Assembly: GCA_903845045.1 (NCBI GenBank)
Contig: CAIMWA010000356.1
Coordinates: 1 to 49,455, forward strand
Source of the DNA: an uncultured delta proteobacterium
GTDB taxonomy: Bacteria > Myxococcota_A > Polyangia > Polyangiales > Ga0077539
DNA: 49,455 nt
Direction of reading: 5' to 3'
Part shown: in pieces, positions 34,062-42,065 of the stretch
Position numbering within the stretch: position 1 is the first letter of the stretch
Layout: every line of letters begins with the position of its first letter
Position numbers and translations under genes: made by a program
Notes under the pieces: model-generated
Databases searched by the model: none
What the model was told of the DNA's origin: nothing
The model's input: only the letters and a program-made list of their open reading frames with translations

Positions 34062-35177
34062 ATGGACTTCTCCCTCAACGAATCGCAGACCGCCGTCGCG
34101 CAGCTCGCCCGCAAGATTTTTCACGCGCGGGTGACGCAGGCCTCGCTCCAGGCCGTCGAGGCGCAGCCCGAGCACATCGACCGCGCGCTGTGGTCCGAGC
34201 TCGCCTCGGTGGGCCTGCTGGGCACCGCGCTGCCCGAGTCCGCCGGCGGCATGGGCTACGGGCTGCTCGAGCTCTGCGCGCTCCTCGAGGAGGCCGGCGC
34301 CACGCTCGCGCCGGTGCCGCTGTGGAGCACGCTGCTCACCGGCGCCGCGCCCATCGCCGAGTTCGGCACGCCCGCGCAGCGCGAGCGCTTCCTGCCGGGC
34401 GTCGTCGCGGGCGAGACGCTGCTCACCGCGGCGCTCACCGAGGCCGGCAACGACGACCCGCTGCGCCCCACGACGACGGCCGAACGCGCGGGCGCGGGCT
34501 GGTCGCTGCGCGGCGTGAAGGAGTGCGTGCAGCTGGCTTCGGTGTCGTCGCGCATCCTCGTCGGAGCGCGCACCGGCGACGGCGCCTACGGGGTGTTCCT
34601 CGTCGATCCGGCCGCGCCAGGCGTGACCCTCGAGCGTCAGGTGGTCACCACCGGCGAGCCTCGGCACCGCCTCGTCCTCGACGGCGCGCTCGTCGGCGCC
34701 GACGACGTGCTCGGTGACCCGCTCGCGGGAGGCGACGTGCTCGCGTGGCTCGTGCCTCGCGCCATCGTGGGCCTGTGCGCCCACGAGCTCGGCATCGTCG
34801 AGCACGTGCTGAAGCTCACCGCGAGCTACACCACCGGACGGCAGCAGTTCGATCGGCCCATCGCGACGTTCCAGGCCGTGTCGCAGCGCATGGGAGATGC
34901 CTACATCGACGTCGAGTCGATCCGCGTGACCACGTGGCAGGCGGCCTGGCGCCTCGCCGAGGGCCTGGGCGCTTCAAGCGCCGTGTCCATCGCCAAGTAC
35001 TTCGCCGCCGAGGCCGGGCATCGCGTGGTGTACGCCGCGCAGCACCTTCACGGCGGCATGGGCTACGACCTCGACTACCCGCTTTATCGCTACTACCTGC
35101 AGTCGAAGCAGAACGAGATGACGCTGGGCTCCGCGCCGATGCACCTCGCGGCGATCGGCGCCGAGCTCGCGCGCTGA
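34062..35177 (+). CDS. Acyl-CoA dehydrogenase, FadE27-like subunit
   Basis: This 371-residue acyl-CoA dehydrogenase is a divergent partner chain: MDFSLNESQTAVAQLARKIF start, LPESAGGMGYGLLELCALLEEAG, then TTGRQQFDRPIATFQAVSQRMGDAYID and HLHGGMGYDLDYPLYRYY. It follows the FadE26-like gene by 23 bp with a GAGGAA ribosome-binding site, and ends 4 bp from the convergent Rieske gene. The arrangement and sequence match the FadE26-FadE27 heteromer. It may lack some FAD or catalytic residues, with the active site supplied by the partner. Confidence 0.88.
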   Translation: MDFSLNESQTAVAQLARKIFHARVTQASLQAVEAQPEHIDRALWSELASVGLLGTALPESAGGMGYGLLELCALLEEAGATLAPVPLWSTLLTGAAPIAEFGTPAQRERFLPGVVAGETLLTAALTEAGNDDPLRPTTTAERAGAGWSLRGVKECVQLASVSSRILVGARTGDGAYGVFLVDPAAPGVTLERQVVTTGEPRHRLVLDGALVGADDVLGDPLAGGDVLAWLVPRAIVGLCAHELGIVEHVLKLTASYTTGRQQFDRPIATFQAVSQRMGDAYIDVESIRVTTWQAAWRLAEGLGASSAVSIAKYFAAEAGHRVVYAAQHLHGGMGYDLDYPLYRYYLQSKQNEMTLGSAPMHLAAIGAELAR

Positions 35178-35181
35178 GCGG

Positions 35182-36162
35182 TCAGCCCGCGGTGACGGGG
35201 AGCCCGCGCGAGGCCGCGGCGCCGGGCTCCGAGTAGAACTGCTTCGTCCATCGACGGAAGATCCCGATGGGTCCGTCGTTGTCCACGACGAGCGGCGGAT
35301 CGATGTAGATCTTGTTCTCCCAGATCGGGATGTCCTGCGCGAGCTGGCGCTTGATCTCGGCCATGAAGTGCTCGCCGACGGTGCTCGTCACGGCGCGGTC
35401 GACCTGCTTGCGCACCATGAACGAGAAGCGCACGTCGACGTAGTCCTCGTCGATGGCCGTGACGCCCGCGGCGAGGAGCGTGTCGACGATGCCCGTGAAG
35501 CGCGTCACCGAGTAGCCGAAGCCGTGGCTGATGCTCTCGACGGTCCCCGACACCTTGCCCATCGGCGTGCGCATCCGCGTCTGCGAGAGCACGCGGAGCA
35601 CCACGCCGTCGACGGTCGCCTGCGACGTCGGCCGCTCGACGGTGCCGTGGACGTAGTGGAAGTGCGCCGAGTCGACGGCGTTCTCGGCCATCTCCTGGTT
35701 GTGCGTCTTGATCTTCCAGCGCGCCTTCTCGTAGGGCGTCCAGTCGTCGGAGCCGTACTCGGCGTTGACGGGGATCTCGAAGGTCGGCTCGATGCCCTCG
35801 GCGTGGTGCCACACCATCACCAGGCCGTTCACCTCGCGCACCGTCCACGCCCGCACCTTCGCCCGGGCCGGCGGGGCCTTGTCGGAGTACGGCACGCTCA
35901 CGCACTTGCCGCTCGCGTCGTAGAGCCACGCGTGGAACGGGCAGCGCACGCACTTGCCCTCCATGCGGCCGCCGTAGCCGAGGTGCGCGCCGAGGTGCGG
36001 ACAGTGCGCGTCGAGCACCGCGAGGACGCCGTCCTCGTCACGGAAGATCACCAGGTCCTTGCCGAAGTACTTGAGCGGAAGCACGGCGCCCGCGGGCACC
36101 TCGTCCGAGTACGCGACCTGGAACCAGCCGTTCGGGTATCGAGGAAGGGGAAGCCTGCTCAT
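35182..36162 (-). CDS. KshA-like Rieske non-haem iron oxygenase
   Basis: This 326-residue oxygenase has the Rieske [2Fe-2S] ligands Cys54, His56, Cys74, His77 (CPH...CPFH) and a mononuclear-iron motif NAVDSAHFHYVH (Asp164, His167, His172). Its C-terminus, IWENKIYIDPPLVVDNDG then RRWTKQFY, resembles the end of KshA, the 3-ketosteroid 9-alpha-hydroxylase oxygenase that helps open ring B. It is shorter than KshA by about 50 residues at the C-terminus. No KshB reductase is in the window. It is 69 bp downstream of the tetR gene on the same strand, probably co-transcribed with it. DAF36/Neverland-type sterol 7-desaturases are an alternative. Confidence 0.82.
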   Translation of the reverse strand: MSRLPLPRYPNGWFQVAYSDEVPAGAVLPLKYFGKDLVIFRDEDGVLAVLDAHCPHLGAHLGYGGRMEGKCVRCPFHAWLYDASGKCVSVPYSDKAPPARAKVRAWTVREVNGLVMVWHHAEGIEPTFEIPVNAEYGSDDWTPYEKARWKIKTHNQEMAENAVDSAHFHYVHGTVERPTSQATVDGVVLRVLSQTRMRTPMGKVSGTVESISHGFGYSVTRFTGIVDTLLAAGVTAIDEDYVDVRFSFMVRKQVDRAVTSTVGEHFMAEIKRQLAQDIPIWENKIYIDPPLVVDNDGPIGIFRRWTKQFYSEPGAAASRGLPVTAG

Positions 36163-36231
36163 GGTGACTCCGGTCGCGTACGAGGGCGGTTGAGGGGGGG
36201 CGCGCGCGGCTCCGACGGCGCCGCGGCGGGG

Positions 36232-36828
36232 TCAGTGCTCGGCGTCGAGGCCGCGAAGGATCAAACGCGCCGCGTCGGTGACGCGCTTGACGATCTCGCC
36301 CTGCTCGACGAGCCCGGCGGACCAGCCGACGATGGCCGAGAACCAGATGTCCTGCATCGGCACCGCGAGGCTGAGCTCGCGCGCCGTGGGCGGCGACGTC
36401 GTCATCTCGTTGAAGCCGAGGCGCCCGACGCCTCGGATGGCGGCGATGATGAGGCCCGACACGCGGGCCTGATAGACCGCGACCTTCTGCGCCACGCCGG
36501 CCTCGCACGACACCACCGAGCGCAGGATCGCGCGAGCGTACTTCGGCTTGCTGCAGAGACCCTTGGTCATCAGGTCGAAGAACGCCCCCAGCCGCTCGAG
36601 GGGCGTGCGGCCGGGCGCCGGATGCAGCTCCATCCAGCGCTCGAGCTGCGCGGTCTCACGCTCCAGCGCCGCCGCCAGGATGTCTTCCTTGCTCTGGAAG
36701 CGGCTGTAGAGCGTGCCCAGCGACACGCCGGCGTTCTGGGCCACGTCGCGCTGCCGCACGTTCTCGAAGCCGCCCGCCTCGGCGAGCGCAATGGCCTCGT
36801 CGAGGATCTTGTCGCGACGATCCTTCAC
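36232..36828 (-). CDS. TetR-family regulator resembling KstR
   Basis: This 198-residue TetR protein has an N-terminal helix-turn-helix QRDVAQNAGVSLGTLYSRFQ (26-45), then SKEDILAAALERE, and a C-terminal ligand domain ending DIWFSAIVGWSAGLVEQGEIVKRV. By recollection KstR of M. tuberculosis shares RRKRILDATMAIA..GG, VGTLYRYFPSK and the DVWLSNLLAW tail. KstR is de-repressed by a cholesterol-derived CoA thioester. Start is GTG 36828, with no upstream Shine-Dalgarno and an operator 9 bp upstream, so the mRNA may be leaderless or nearly so. It is the only TetR gene in the island and the best candidate to bind all nine operators. Confidence 0.85.
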   Translation of the reverse strand: MKDRRDKILDEAIALAEAGGFENVRQRDVAQNAGVSLGTLYSRFQSKEDILAAALERETAQLERWMELHPAPGRTPLERLGAFFDLMTKGLCSKPKYARAILRSVVSCEAGVAQKVAVYQARVSGLIIAAIRGVGRLGFNEMTTSPPTARELSLAVPMQDIWFSAIVGWSAGLVEQGEIVKRVTDAARLILRGLDAEH

Positions 36829-36837
36829 GCGCGAAAC

Positions 36838-36851
36838 TAGAACCTGTTCCA
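36838..36851. promoter_or_regulatory. KstR-like operator 7 (tetR-Rieske / fadE divergent promoter)
   Basis: TAGAACCTGTTCCA fits TnnAACnnGTTnnA exactly. It lies 9 bp from the tetR start and 58 bp from the divergent fadE start, implying autoregulation plus control of the fadE pair. Confidence 0.82.
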
Positions 36852-36909
36852 ATTCTTGCGTCAAGGGCCTTCGTGCGAGCGTTCCGCGCTTGCCGCGTCG
36901 GGCTTGCGC

Positions 36910-38133
36910 ATGGTCAAGTCGCCTTCGATGGATCCCGAGCGCCGCGGTGACCTCGAGGAGTTCCGGGCATCGACCCGTGCGTGGCTCGAGGCCCACTGTC
37001 CGTCGGCGATGCGAACGCCGGCACGGTCCGCCGACGACGACGTGTGGGGTGGCCGCGCGCCGGTGTTTCCCAACGAAGACGCGCGGGTGTGGCTCGAGCG
37101 CATGGCCGCGAAGGGATGGACCGCGCCGACGTGGCCGCGGGAGTACGGTGGCGCGGGGCTCTCGCGCGACGAGGCGCGGGTCCTCGATGAAGAGCAGCGA
37201 CGCCTCGGGTGCCGCATGGCGCTCAAGAGCTTCGGCGTGTGGATGCTCGGTCCGGTGCTCCTCGAGTACGGCACCGAAGAGCAGAAGCGCACGTTCCTTC
37301 CGCCGACGGCGCGGGGCGAGATCCGGTGGTGCCAGGGATACAGCGAGCCATCGGCGGGCTCGGACCTCGCGAGCTTGCAGACGCGCGCGGTGCTCGACGG
37401 CGACAGCTACGTCGTCGACGGCCAGAAGGTGTGGACCTCGCACGCCGACAAGGCCGACTGGATGTTCTGCCTGGTGCGCACCGACGCTGCGGCGCCGAAG
37501 CACGAGGGCATCAGCTTCCTGCTCATCGACATGCGCTCGCCGGGTGTGAGCGCTCGCCCGATCCGTCTCATCAGCGGCGCGTCGCCGTTCTGCGAGGCGT
37601 TCTTCGACGGCGTGCGCGTGCCCGCGTCGCAGCTCGTAGGAACGTTGAACGGCGGCTGGAAGGTCGCCAAGGCGCTGCTCGAGCACGAGCGCGCGCTGAT
37701 CTCGAAGATGCGCGACGCGGCCTTCGGCGAGGACGAGCCGCTGGAGTCCGTCGCGAAGCGGTACCTCGGCACCGACGACGGCGTGCTCGCCGACGCGCTG
37801 CTGCGCGACCGCATCGCCCAGGCGGGCATGGACTCGCTCTGCAACTCTCTCACGCTGCGGCGTTCCGCGGAGACGATGCGCGCAGGTCGGCCGCCGGGCC
37901 ACGAGACCTCGATGTTCAAGCTGTATGGCACCGAGCTCAACAAGCGCCGCTTCGAGCTCCTCGTCGAGATCGAGGGCTACCGCGGCGTCGGCGCCGAAGG
38001 GTCCGACGTCTCCGCCGAGGAGCTCGCTTCGACGCGCGCATGGCTGCGGTCCCGCGCCAACTCCATCGAGGGCGGCAGCTCGGAGATCCAGTTGAACATC
38101 ATCGCGCGGCGCGTGCTCGGGCTGCCCGAATGA
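36910..38133 (+). CDS. Acyl-CoA dehydrogenase, alpha-type subunit of second pair
   Basis: This 407-residue acyl-CoA dehydrogenase has WLERMAAKGWTAPTWPREYGG, RWCQGYSEPSAGSDLASLQTR, DGQKVWTSHADKADW and the C-terminal NSIEGGSSEIQLNIIARRVLGLP. The RWCQGYSEPxAGSDLA run is shared with FadE-type steroid dehydrogenases. It overlaps the next dehydrogenase by 4 nt, which suggests a heterotetramer like ChsE pairs. ATG 36910 was chosen; a TTG at 36856 and an ATG at 36928 are alternatives. The operator at 36838-36851 sits just upstream. Exact substrate unknown. Confidence 0.85.
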   Translation: MVKSPSMDPERRGDLEEFRASTRAWLEAHCPSAMRTPARSADDDVWGGRAPVFPNEDARVWLERMAAKGWTAPTWPREYGGAGLSRDEARVLDEEQRRLGCRMALKSFGVWMLGPVLLEYGTEEQKRTFLPPTARGEIRWCQGYSEPSAGSDLASLQTRAVLDGDSYVVDGQKVWTSHADKADWMFCLVRTDAAAPKHEGISFLLIDMRSPGVSARPIRLISGASPFCEAFFDGVRVPASQLVGTLNGGWKVAKALLEHERALISKMRDAAFGEDEPLESVAKRYLGTDDGVLADALLRDRIAQAGMDSLCNSLTLRRSAETMRAGRPPGHETSMFKLYGTELNKRRFELLVEIEGYRGVGAEGSDVSAEELASTRAWLRSRANSIEGGSSEIQLNIIARRVLGLPE

Positions 38134-39290
38134 GCGCGGGCAACACACCCGTGTCGCTCGTCCTCACCGAGGACCAGGAGTCCATCCGCCGCGTCGCGCG
38201 CGACTACGTGCAGCGAAGCATGCCGACGACGCACCTTCGCGCGCTGCGAGACGCCGACGATGCCCTGGGCTACGCGCCGGCGTGCTGGTCCGAGCTCGCG
38301 GGCCTCGGCGTGGCGGGGATGGTCTTTCCGGAGTCCGTCGGCGGCGTCGGGCTCGGCTTCGCGGAGCTCGGCGTCGTGCTCGAGGAGTGCGGCCGCACGC
38401 TCGCTCCGACGCCCATCGTGTCGACGGTGGTGCTCGCCGGCGGCGCCATCGCCCTCGGGGGCAGCGAGGCTCAGCGCCAGCAGTGGCTGCCCGGAGTTTG
38501 CGCGGGCGAACGGGTGCTCGCGCTCGCCCACGACGAAGGAACGCGGCACGCAAGGTACCGCGTCGCGACCCGCGCCGAGCCCGTCGCGGGAGGCTTTCGC
38601 ATCACCGGCGAGAAGACCTTCGTGCTCGACGGCCACGGCGCCGAGGCGCTCGTCGTGGTGGCGCGGGTCGATGGCGCGGTTGGCGATCGCACGGGCCTGG
38701 CGCTCTTCGTCGTTCCGGCGTCGAGCCCGGGTGTCGCCGTGACCCGCACGCCTACGGTCGACTCGCGGAACGTGGCGCGGGTGCGCTTCGACGGCGTCGT
38801 GGTCGGCGTCGACGCGGCCCTCGGAGCGCCCGGCGATGCCGCCGATGTGCTCGATCGCGTGCTCGACCGCGGGGCCATCGCGCTCGGCGCCGAGATGCTC
38901 GGCGGCGCCCTCGAGGCCTTCGAGCGCACCGTCGCCTACCTCAAGACGCGGAAGCAGTTCGGCGTGCCCATCGGATCGTTCCAGGCGCTGAAGCACCGCG
39001 CCGCGCAGCTCTTCTGCGAGGTCGAGCTGTCGCGCTCGGTGGTGCTCGCGGCGCTCCGCGCCATCGACGCCGGCGGACCCGACGTCCCGGTGCTGGCGGC
39101 GGCTGCGAAGGCACGCACGTCGGACACCTTCGTGCGCGTGGCGGCCGAGGCGATCCAGATGCACGGCGGCATCGGCGTGACCGACGAGCTCGACATCGGG
39201 CTCTTCTACAAGCGCGCCAAGGTCGCCGCGATGACCCTCGGCGACGGGGCGCATCATCGCGACCGCTTCGCGCGGCTGCACGGCTACTGA
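38130..39290 (+). CDS. Acyl-CoA dehydrogenase, partner subunit of second pair
   Basis: This 386-residue chain has VFPESVGGVGLGFAELGVVLEECG, FRITGEKTFVLDGHGAE, AYLKTRKQFGVPIGSFQALKHRAAQ and MHGGIGVTDELDIGLFYKRA. It overlaps its partner by 4 nt (ATGA). As in the FadE26/27 pair, one chain has a conventional long dehydrogenase and the other a shorter, Ala-rich variant. Ends 39 bp before operator 8. Confidence 0.85.
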   Translation: MSAGNTPVSLVLTEDQESIRRVARDYVQRSMPTTHLRALRDADDALGYAPACWSELAGLGVAGMVFPESVGGVGLGFAELGVVLEECGRTLAPTPIVSTVVLAGGAIALGGSEAQRQQWLPGVCAGERVLALAHDEGTRHARYRVATRAEPVAGGFRITGEKTFVLDGHGAEALVVVARVDGAVGDRTGLALFVVPASSPGVAVTRTPTVDSRNVARVRFDGVVVGVDAALGAPGDAADVLDRVLDRGAIALGAEMLGGALEAFERTVAYLKTRKQFGVPIGSFQALKHRAAQLFCEVELSRSVVLAALRAIDAGGPDVPVLAAAAKARTSDTFVRVAAEAIQMHGGIGVTDELDIGLFYKRAKVAAMTLGDGAHHRDRFARLHGY

Positions 39291-39328
39291 CGTCGCGACG
39301 CCCCTTCCCACGGGGCGGCGGGTGTGGG

Positions 39329-39342
39329 TAGAACATGTTCTA
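39329..39342. promoter_or_regulatory. KstR-like operator 8 (aldehyde dehydrogenase-cofGH promoter), perfect palindrome
   Basis: TAGAACATGTTCTA is a perfect 14-bp palindrome and an exact match to TnnAACnnGTTnnA. It lies 100 bp upstream of the aldehyde dehydrogenase start. No other gene occupies 39291-39442. Confidence 0.85.
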
Positions 39343-39442
39343 TTCAGCGGGTGCGATCGGGCCTTCGGGTTCGAGCGCGCGAGCGAGAGAGATCCCCCAA
39401 GGGCATTGCTGCCGTCCATCGTCGGACGGCTCGGAGGCGTCG

Positions 39443-40891
39443 ATGCGAAGCTACGCACACCTGTTTGTCGACGGCGGGTTCATCTCGCCCGCGACCGCCG
39501 CCACCCTCGACGTGCGCTCGCCGGCGACGCTCGAGCTCATCGGGCGCGTTCCCGACGCCACGACGGCCGACATGGATCGCGCCGTCGCGGCTGCGCGCGC
39601 GGCCTTCGACAATGGTCCATGGCCGCGCATGACGCCGGGCGAGCGCGCCGACGTCATGGGACGGCTCAACGAAGAGGTCATGGCGCGCATCGACGAGTTC
39701 GCGTCGGTGATCACCGACGAGGTCGGCTCGCCGATCACGTTCTCGCAGACGGCGCAGGCGCAGGTGCCGACGATGCTGCTCGACTACTACGTCGGCCTCG
39801 CGCGCACCTTCGCGTTCGACGAGCTGCGCCAGGGCGTGCTCGGGCAGAACTGGGTGCTGCACGAGCCCGTCGGCGTCGTGGGCGCCATCATCCCGTGGAA
39901 CGTTCCGCTCTTCGTGGCGATCTCGAAGATCGCTCCGGCGCTCGCCGCGGGCTGCACGGTGGTGCTCAAGCCGCCGCCGGAGACGCCGCTCTTCGCGTAC
40001 GTGCTCGCCGAGGCCATCATGGCGGCGGGGCTGCCCCCGGGCGTGGTGAACATCGTCACCGCCGGGCGCGAGGTGGGCGAGCACCTCGTGCGGCACCCGG
40101 GCGTCGACAAGATCAGCTTCACCGGGAGCACGGCGGCGGGGCGGCGCATCGGAGCCATCTGCGGCGAGCTTCTCCGGCCGGTCACCCTCGAGCTCGGAGG
40201 CAAGTCCGCGGCGATCTTCCTCGACGACGCGGACGTCGCTTCGATGGTGCCCGAGCTGCTCCCCTTCGCGATGATGAACAGCGGCCAGGCGTGCATCGCG
40301 CAGACGCGCATCCTCGCGTCGCGCAAGCGCTACGCCGAGGTCGTCGAGGCGCTCACCGAGGAGGTGCGGCGCCAGAAGGTGGGCGACCCCACGGACCCCG
40401 AGACGTTCTGCGGTCCGCTCATCGCCGAGCGCCAGCGCGCGCGCGTCGAGGGCTACATCGCGGCGGGGCGCGAGCAAGGCGCTCGGGTCACCATCGGCGG
40501 CGGACGTCCGCGCGGCCTCGAGCGCGGCTGGTACGTCGAGCCCACGGTCTTCGCCGACGTCGACAACGGCATGACCGTCGCGTCCGAGGAGATCTTCGGC
40601 CCGGTGGTGTGCGTCATCCCCTACGACGACGAGGCCGACGCCGTGCGCATCGCCAACGCGTCGAACTACGGACTCTCGGGCTCGGTCTGGACCAGCGACC
40701 ACGCGCGCGGCCTCGCCATCGCCCGGCGCGTGCGCACCGGCACCTTCACCGTGAACGGCTGCGCCATCGACTTCGCTGCGCCCTTCGGCGGCTACAAGGA
40801 CTCCGGCGTCGGCCGCGAGTTCGGCCCCGAGGGGCTCCTCGGCTTCCTCGAGGTGAAGTCCGTGAGCATGCCCTTCGACTATGTCCCTTGA
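39443..40891 (+). CDS. NAD(P)-dependent aldehyde dehydrogenase
   Basis: This 482-residue ALDH has the FTGSTAAGRRIG cofactor loop, catalytic Glu250 (LELGG) and Cys284 (GQACIAQ), and a terminal FGGYKDSGVGREFG. It would oxidise an aldehyde to the acid, plausibly the side-chain C26 aldehyde made from the P450/GMC products before CoA activation by the FadD. ATG 39443 follows GGAGG (9 nt spacing). Its 3' end overlaps cofG by 11 nt, coupling it to F420 synthesis. Confidence 0.9.
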   Translation: MRSYAHLFVDGGFISPATAATLDVRSPATLELIGRVPDATTADMDRAVAAARAAFDNGPWPRMTPGERADVMGRLNEEVMARIDEFASVITDEVGSPITFSQTAQAQVPTMLLDYYVGLARTFAFDELRQGVLGQNWVLHEPVGVVGAIIPWNVPLFVAISKIAPALAAGCTVVLKPPPETPLFAYVLAEAIMAAGLPPGVVNIVTAGREVGEHLVRHPGVDKISFTGSTAAGRRIGAICGELLRPVTLELGGKSAAIFLDDADVASMVPELLPFAMMNSGQACIAQTRILASRKRYAEVVEALTEEVRRQKVGDPTDPETFCGPLIAERQRARVEGYIAAGREQGARVTIGGGRPRGLERGWYVEPTVFADVDNGMTVASEEIFGPVVCVIPYDDEADAVRIANASNYGLSGSVWTSDHARGLAIARRVRTGTFTVNGCAIDFAAPFGGYKDSGVGREFGPEGLLGFLEVKSVSMPFDYVP

Positions 40892-42065
40892 TCGAACGGC
40901 GGTGGCTGCGCCGCTCTCCGACGACGCGGCGCTCGCTCTCGCGGACGCACCGGTGGAGTCGCTCCCGGCGCTGATGCGGTCCGCGCGCGCGGTGCGCGAC
41001 GCCGCGTGGGGCCGGCGCATCACCTTTTCGCCGAAGGTGTTCCTGCCGATCACGAACCTCTGCAAGAACCACTGCAGCTACTGCGCATTTCGTCGCTCGC
41101 CGGGCCAGCCCGGGGAGTGGACGATGACCCCCGAGGACGTGCGGGCGTGGTCCGCGCGGGCCGTCGACGCGGGGTGCTTCGAGGCGCTGCTGTGCCTCGG
41201 CGACAAGCCCGAGGCGAGCTTTCCGACGTACCGCGCGCTGCTGGGCGCGTGGCGCTTCGACGGCACCGTCGACTATCTCGTCGAAGCGGCGCGCATCGCC
41301 CTGGCGCTCGGCCTGCTCCCGCACACCAACGCGGGGCTGCTGACGCGCGACGACATGGCGCGGCTCAAGCCGGTGAACGTGAGCCTCGGGCTCATGCTCG
41401 AGAGCGCGAGCGGGCGCCTCTGCGAGCCCGGCATGCCGCACCACCACGCGCCGGACAAGCACCCCGACGCGCGGCTGCGCATGATCGACGAGGCCGGGCA
41501 GCTTGCGATCCCGTTCACCACGGGCATCCTCGTCGGCGTCGGCGAGACCCGGCGCGAGCGCGTCGAGGCGCTGCTCGCGATCCGCGCCCTTCATCGCCGC
41601 CATGGTCACGTGCAGGAGGTCATCGTGCAGAATTTCAGGGCGACCTCGGGTACGTCGATGCGCCGCAGCCCCGAGCCCGACGACGTCGAGATCGCTCACG
41701 CCGTCGCGATGGCGCGGCTCGTCCTCGACCCCGAGGTGTCGTTGCAGGCGCCGCCGAACCTCAACGCCGACGGCGTCGAGACCCTGCTCGCCGCGGGCGT
41801 GAACGACCTCGGAGGCATCTCGCCAGTCTCGCCGGACTACGTGAACCCGCGGCACCCATGGCCGCACCTCGACCGCCTCGCGGCGGCGTGCGCTCGCGAC
41901 GGCTACACCCTCGCTCCGCGGCTCGCGATCTACGATCGCTACGTGCACCGCGCAGGGTTCCTCGACGCAGCGCTCGCGGGTCCCACCGCCGCGGCCGCGT
42001 CGCGCCTCGAGCGCCTCGCGCGGGCCCGCGAAGTCGCCACCCCCGCGCCGGCAGGTGCCGCGTGA
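40881..42065 (+). CDS. cofG: FO synthase subunit 1 (CofG), radical SAM
   Basis: This 394-residue radical-SAM enzyme has the Cys61-x3-Cys65-x2-Cys68 cluster motif (NLCKNHCSYCAFRR). CofG together with CofH makes the deazaflavin FO from 5-amino-6-ribitylaminouracil and tyrosine. The protein carries CofG-type segments LPHTNAGLLTRDDMARLKPVNVSLGLMLES (split here: LPHTNAGLL and NVSLGLMLES), GILVGVGETRRER and EVIVQNFRA. Its ATG is inside the aldehyde dehydrogenase 3' end (11-nt overlap) and it shares GTGA with cofH. Thus cofG and cofH depend on the promoter with operator 8. Confidence 0.95.
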   Translation: MSLDRTAVAAPLSDDAALALADAPVESLPALMRSARAVRDAAWGRRITFSPKVFLPITNLCKNHCSYCAFRRSPGQPGEWTMTPEDVRAWSARAVDAGCFEALLCLGDKPEASFPTYRALLGAWRFDGTVDYLVEAARIALALGLLPHTNAGLLTRDDMARLKPVNVSLGLMLESASGRLCEPGMPHHHAPDKHPDARLRMIDEAGQLAIPFTTGILVGVGETRRERVEALLAIRALHRRHGHVQEVIVQNFRATSGTSMRRSPEPDDVEIAHAVAMARLVLDPEVSLQAPPNLNADGVETLLAAGVNDLGGISPVSPDYVNPRHPWPHLDRLAAACARDGYTLAPRLAIYDRYVHRAGFLDAALAGPTAAAASRLERLARAREVATPAPAGAA

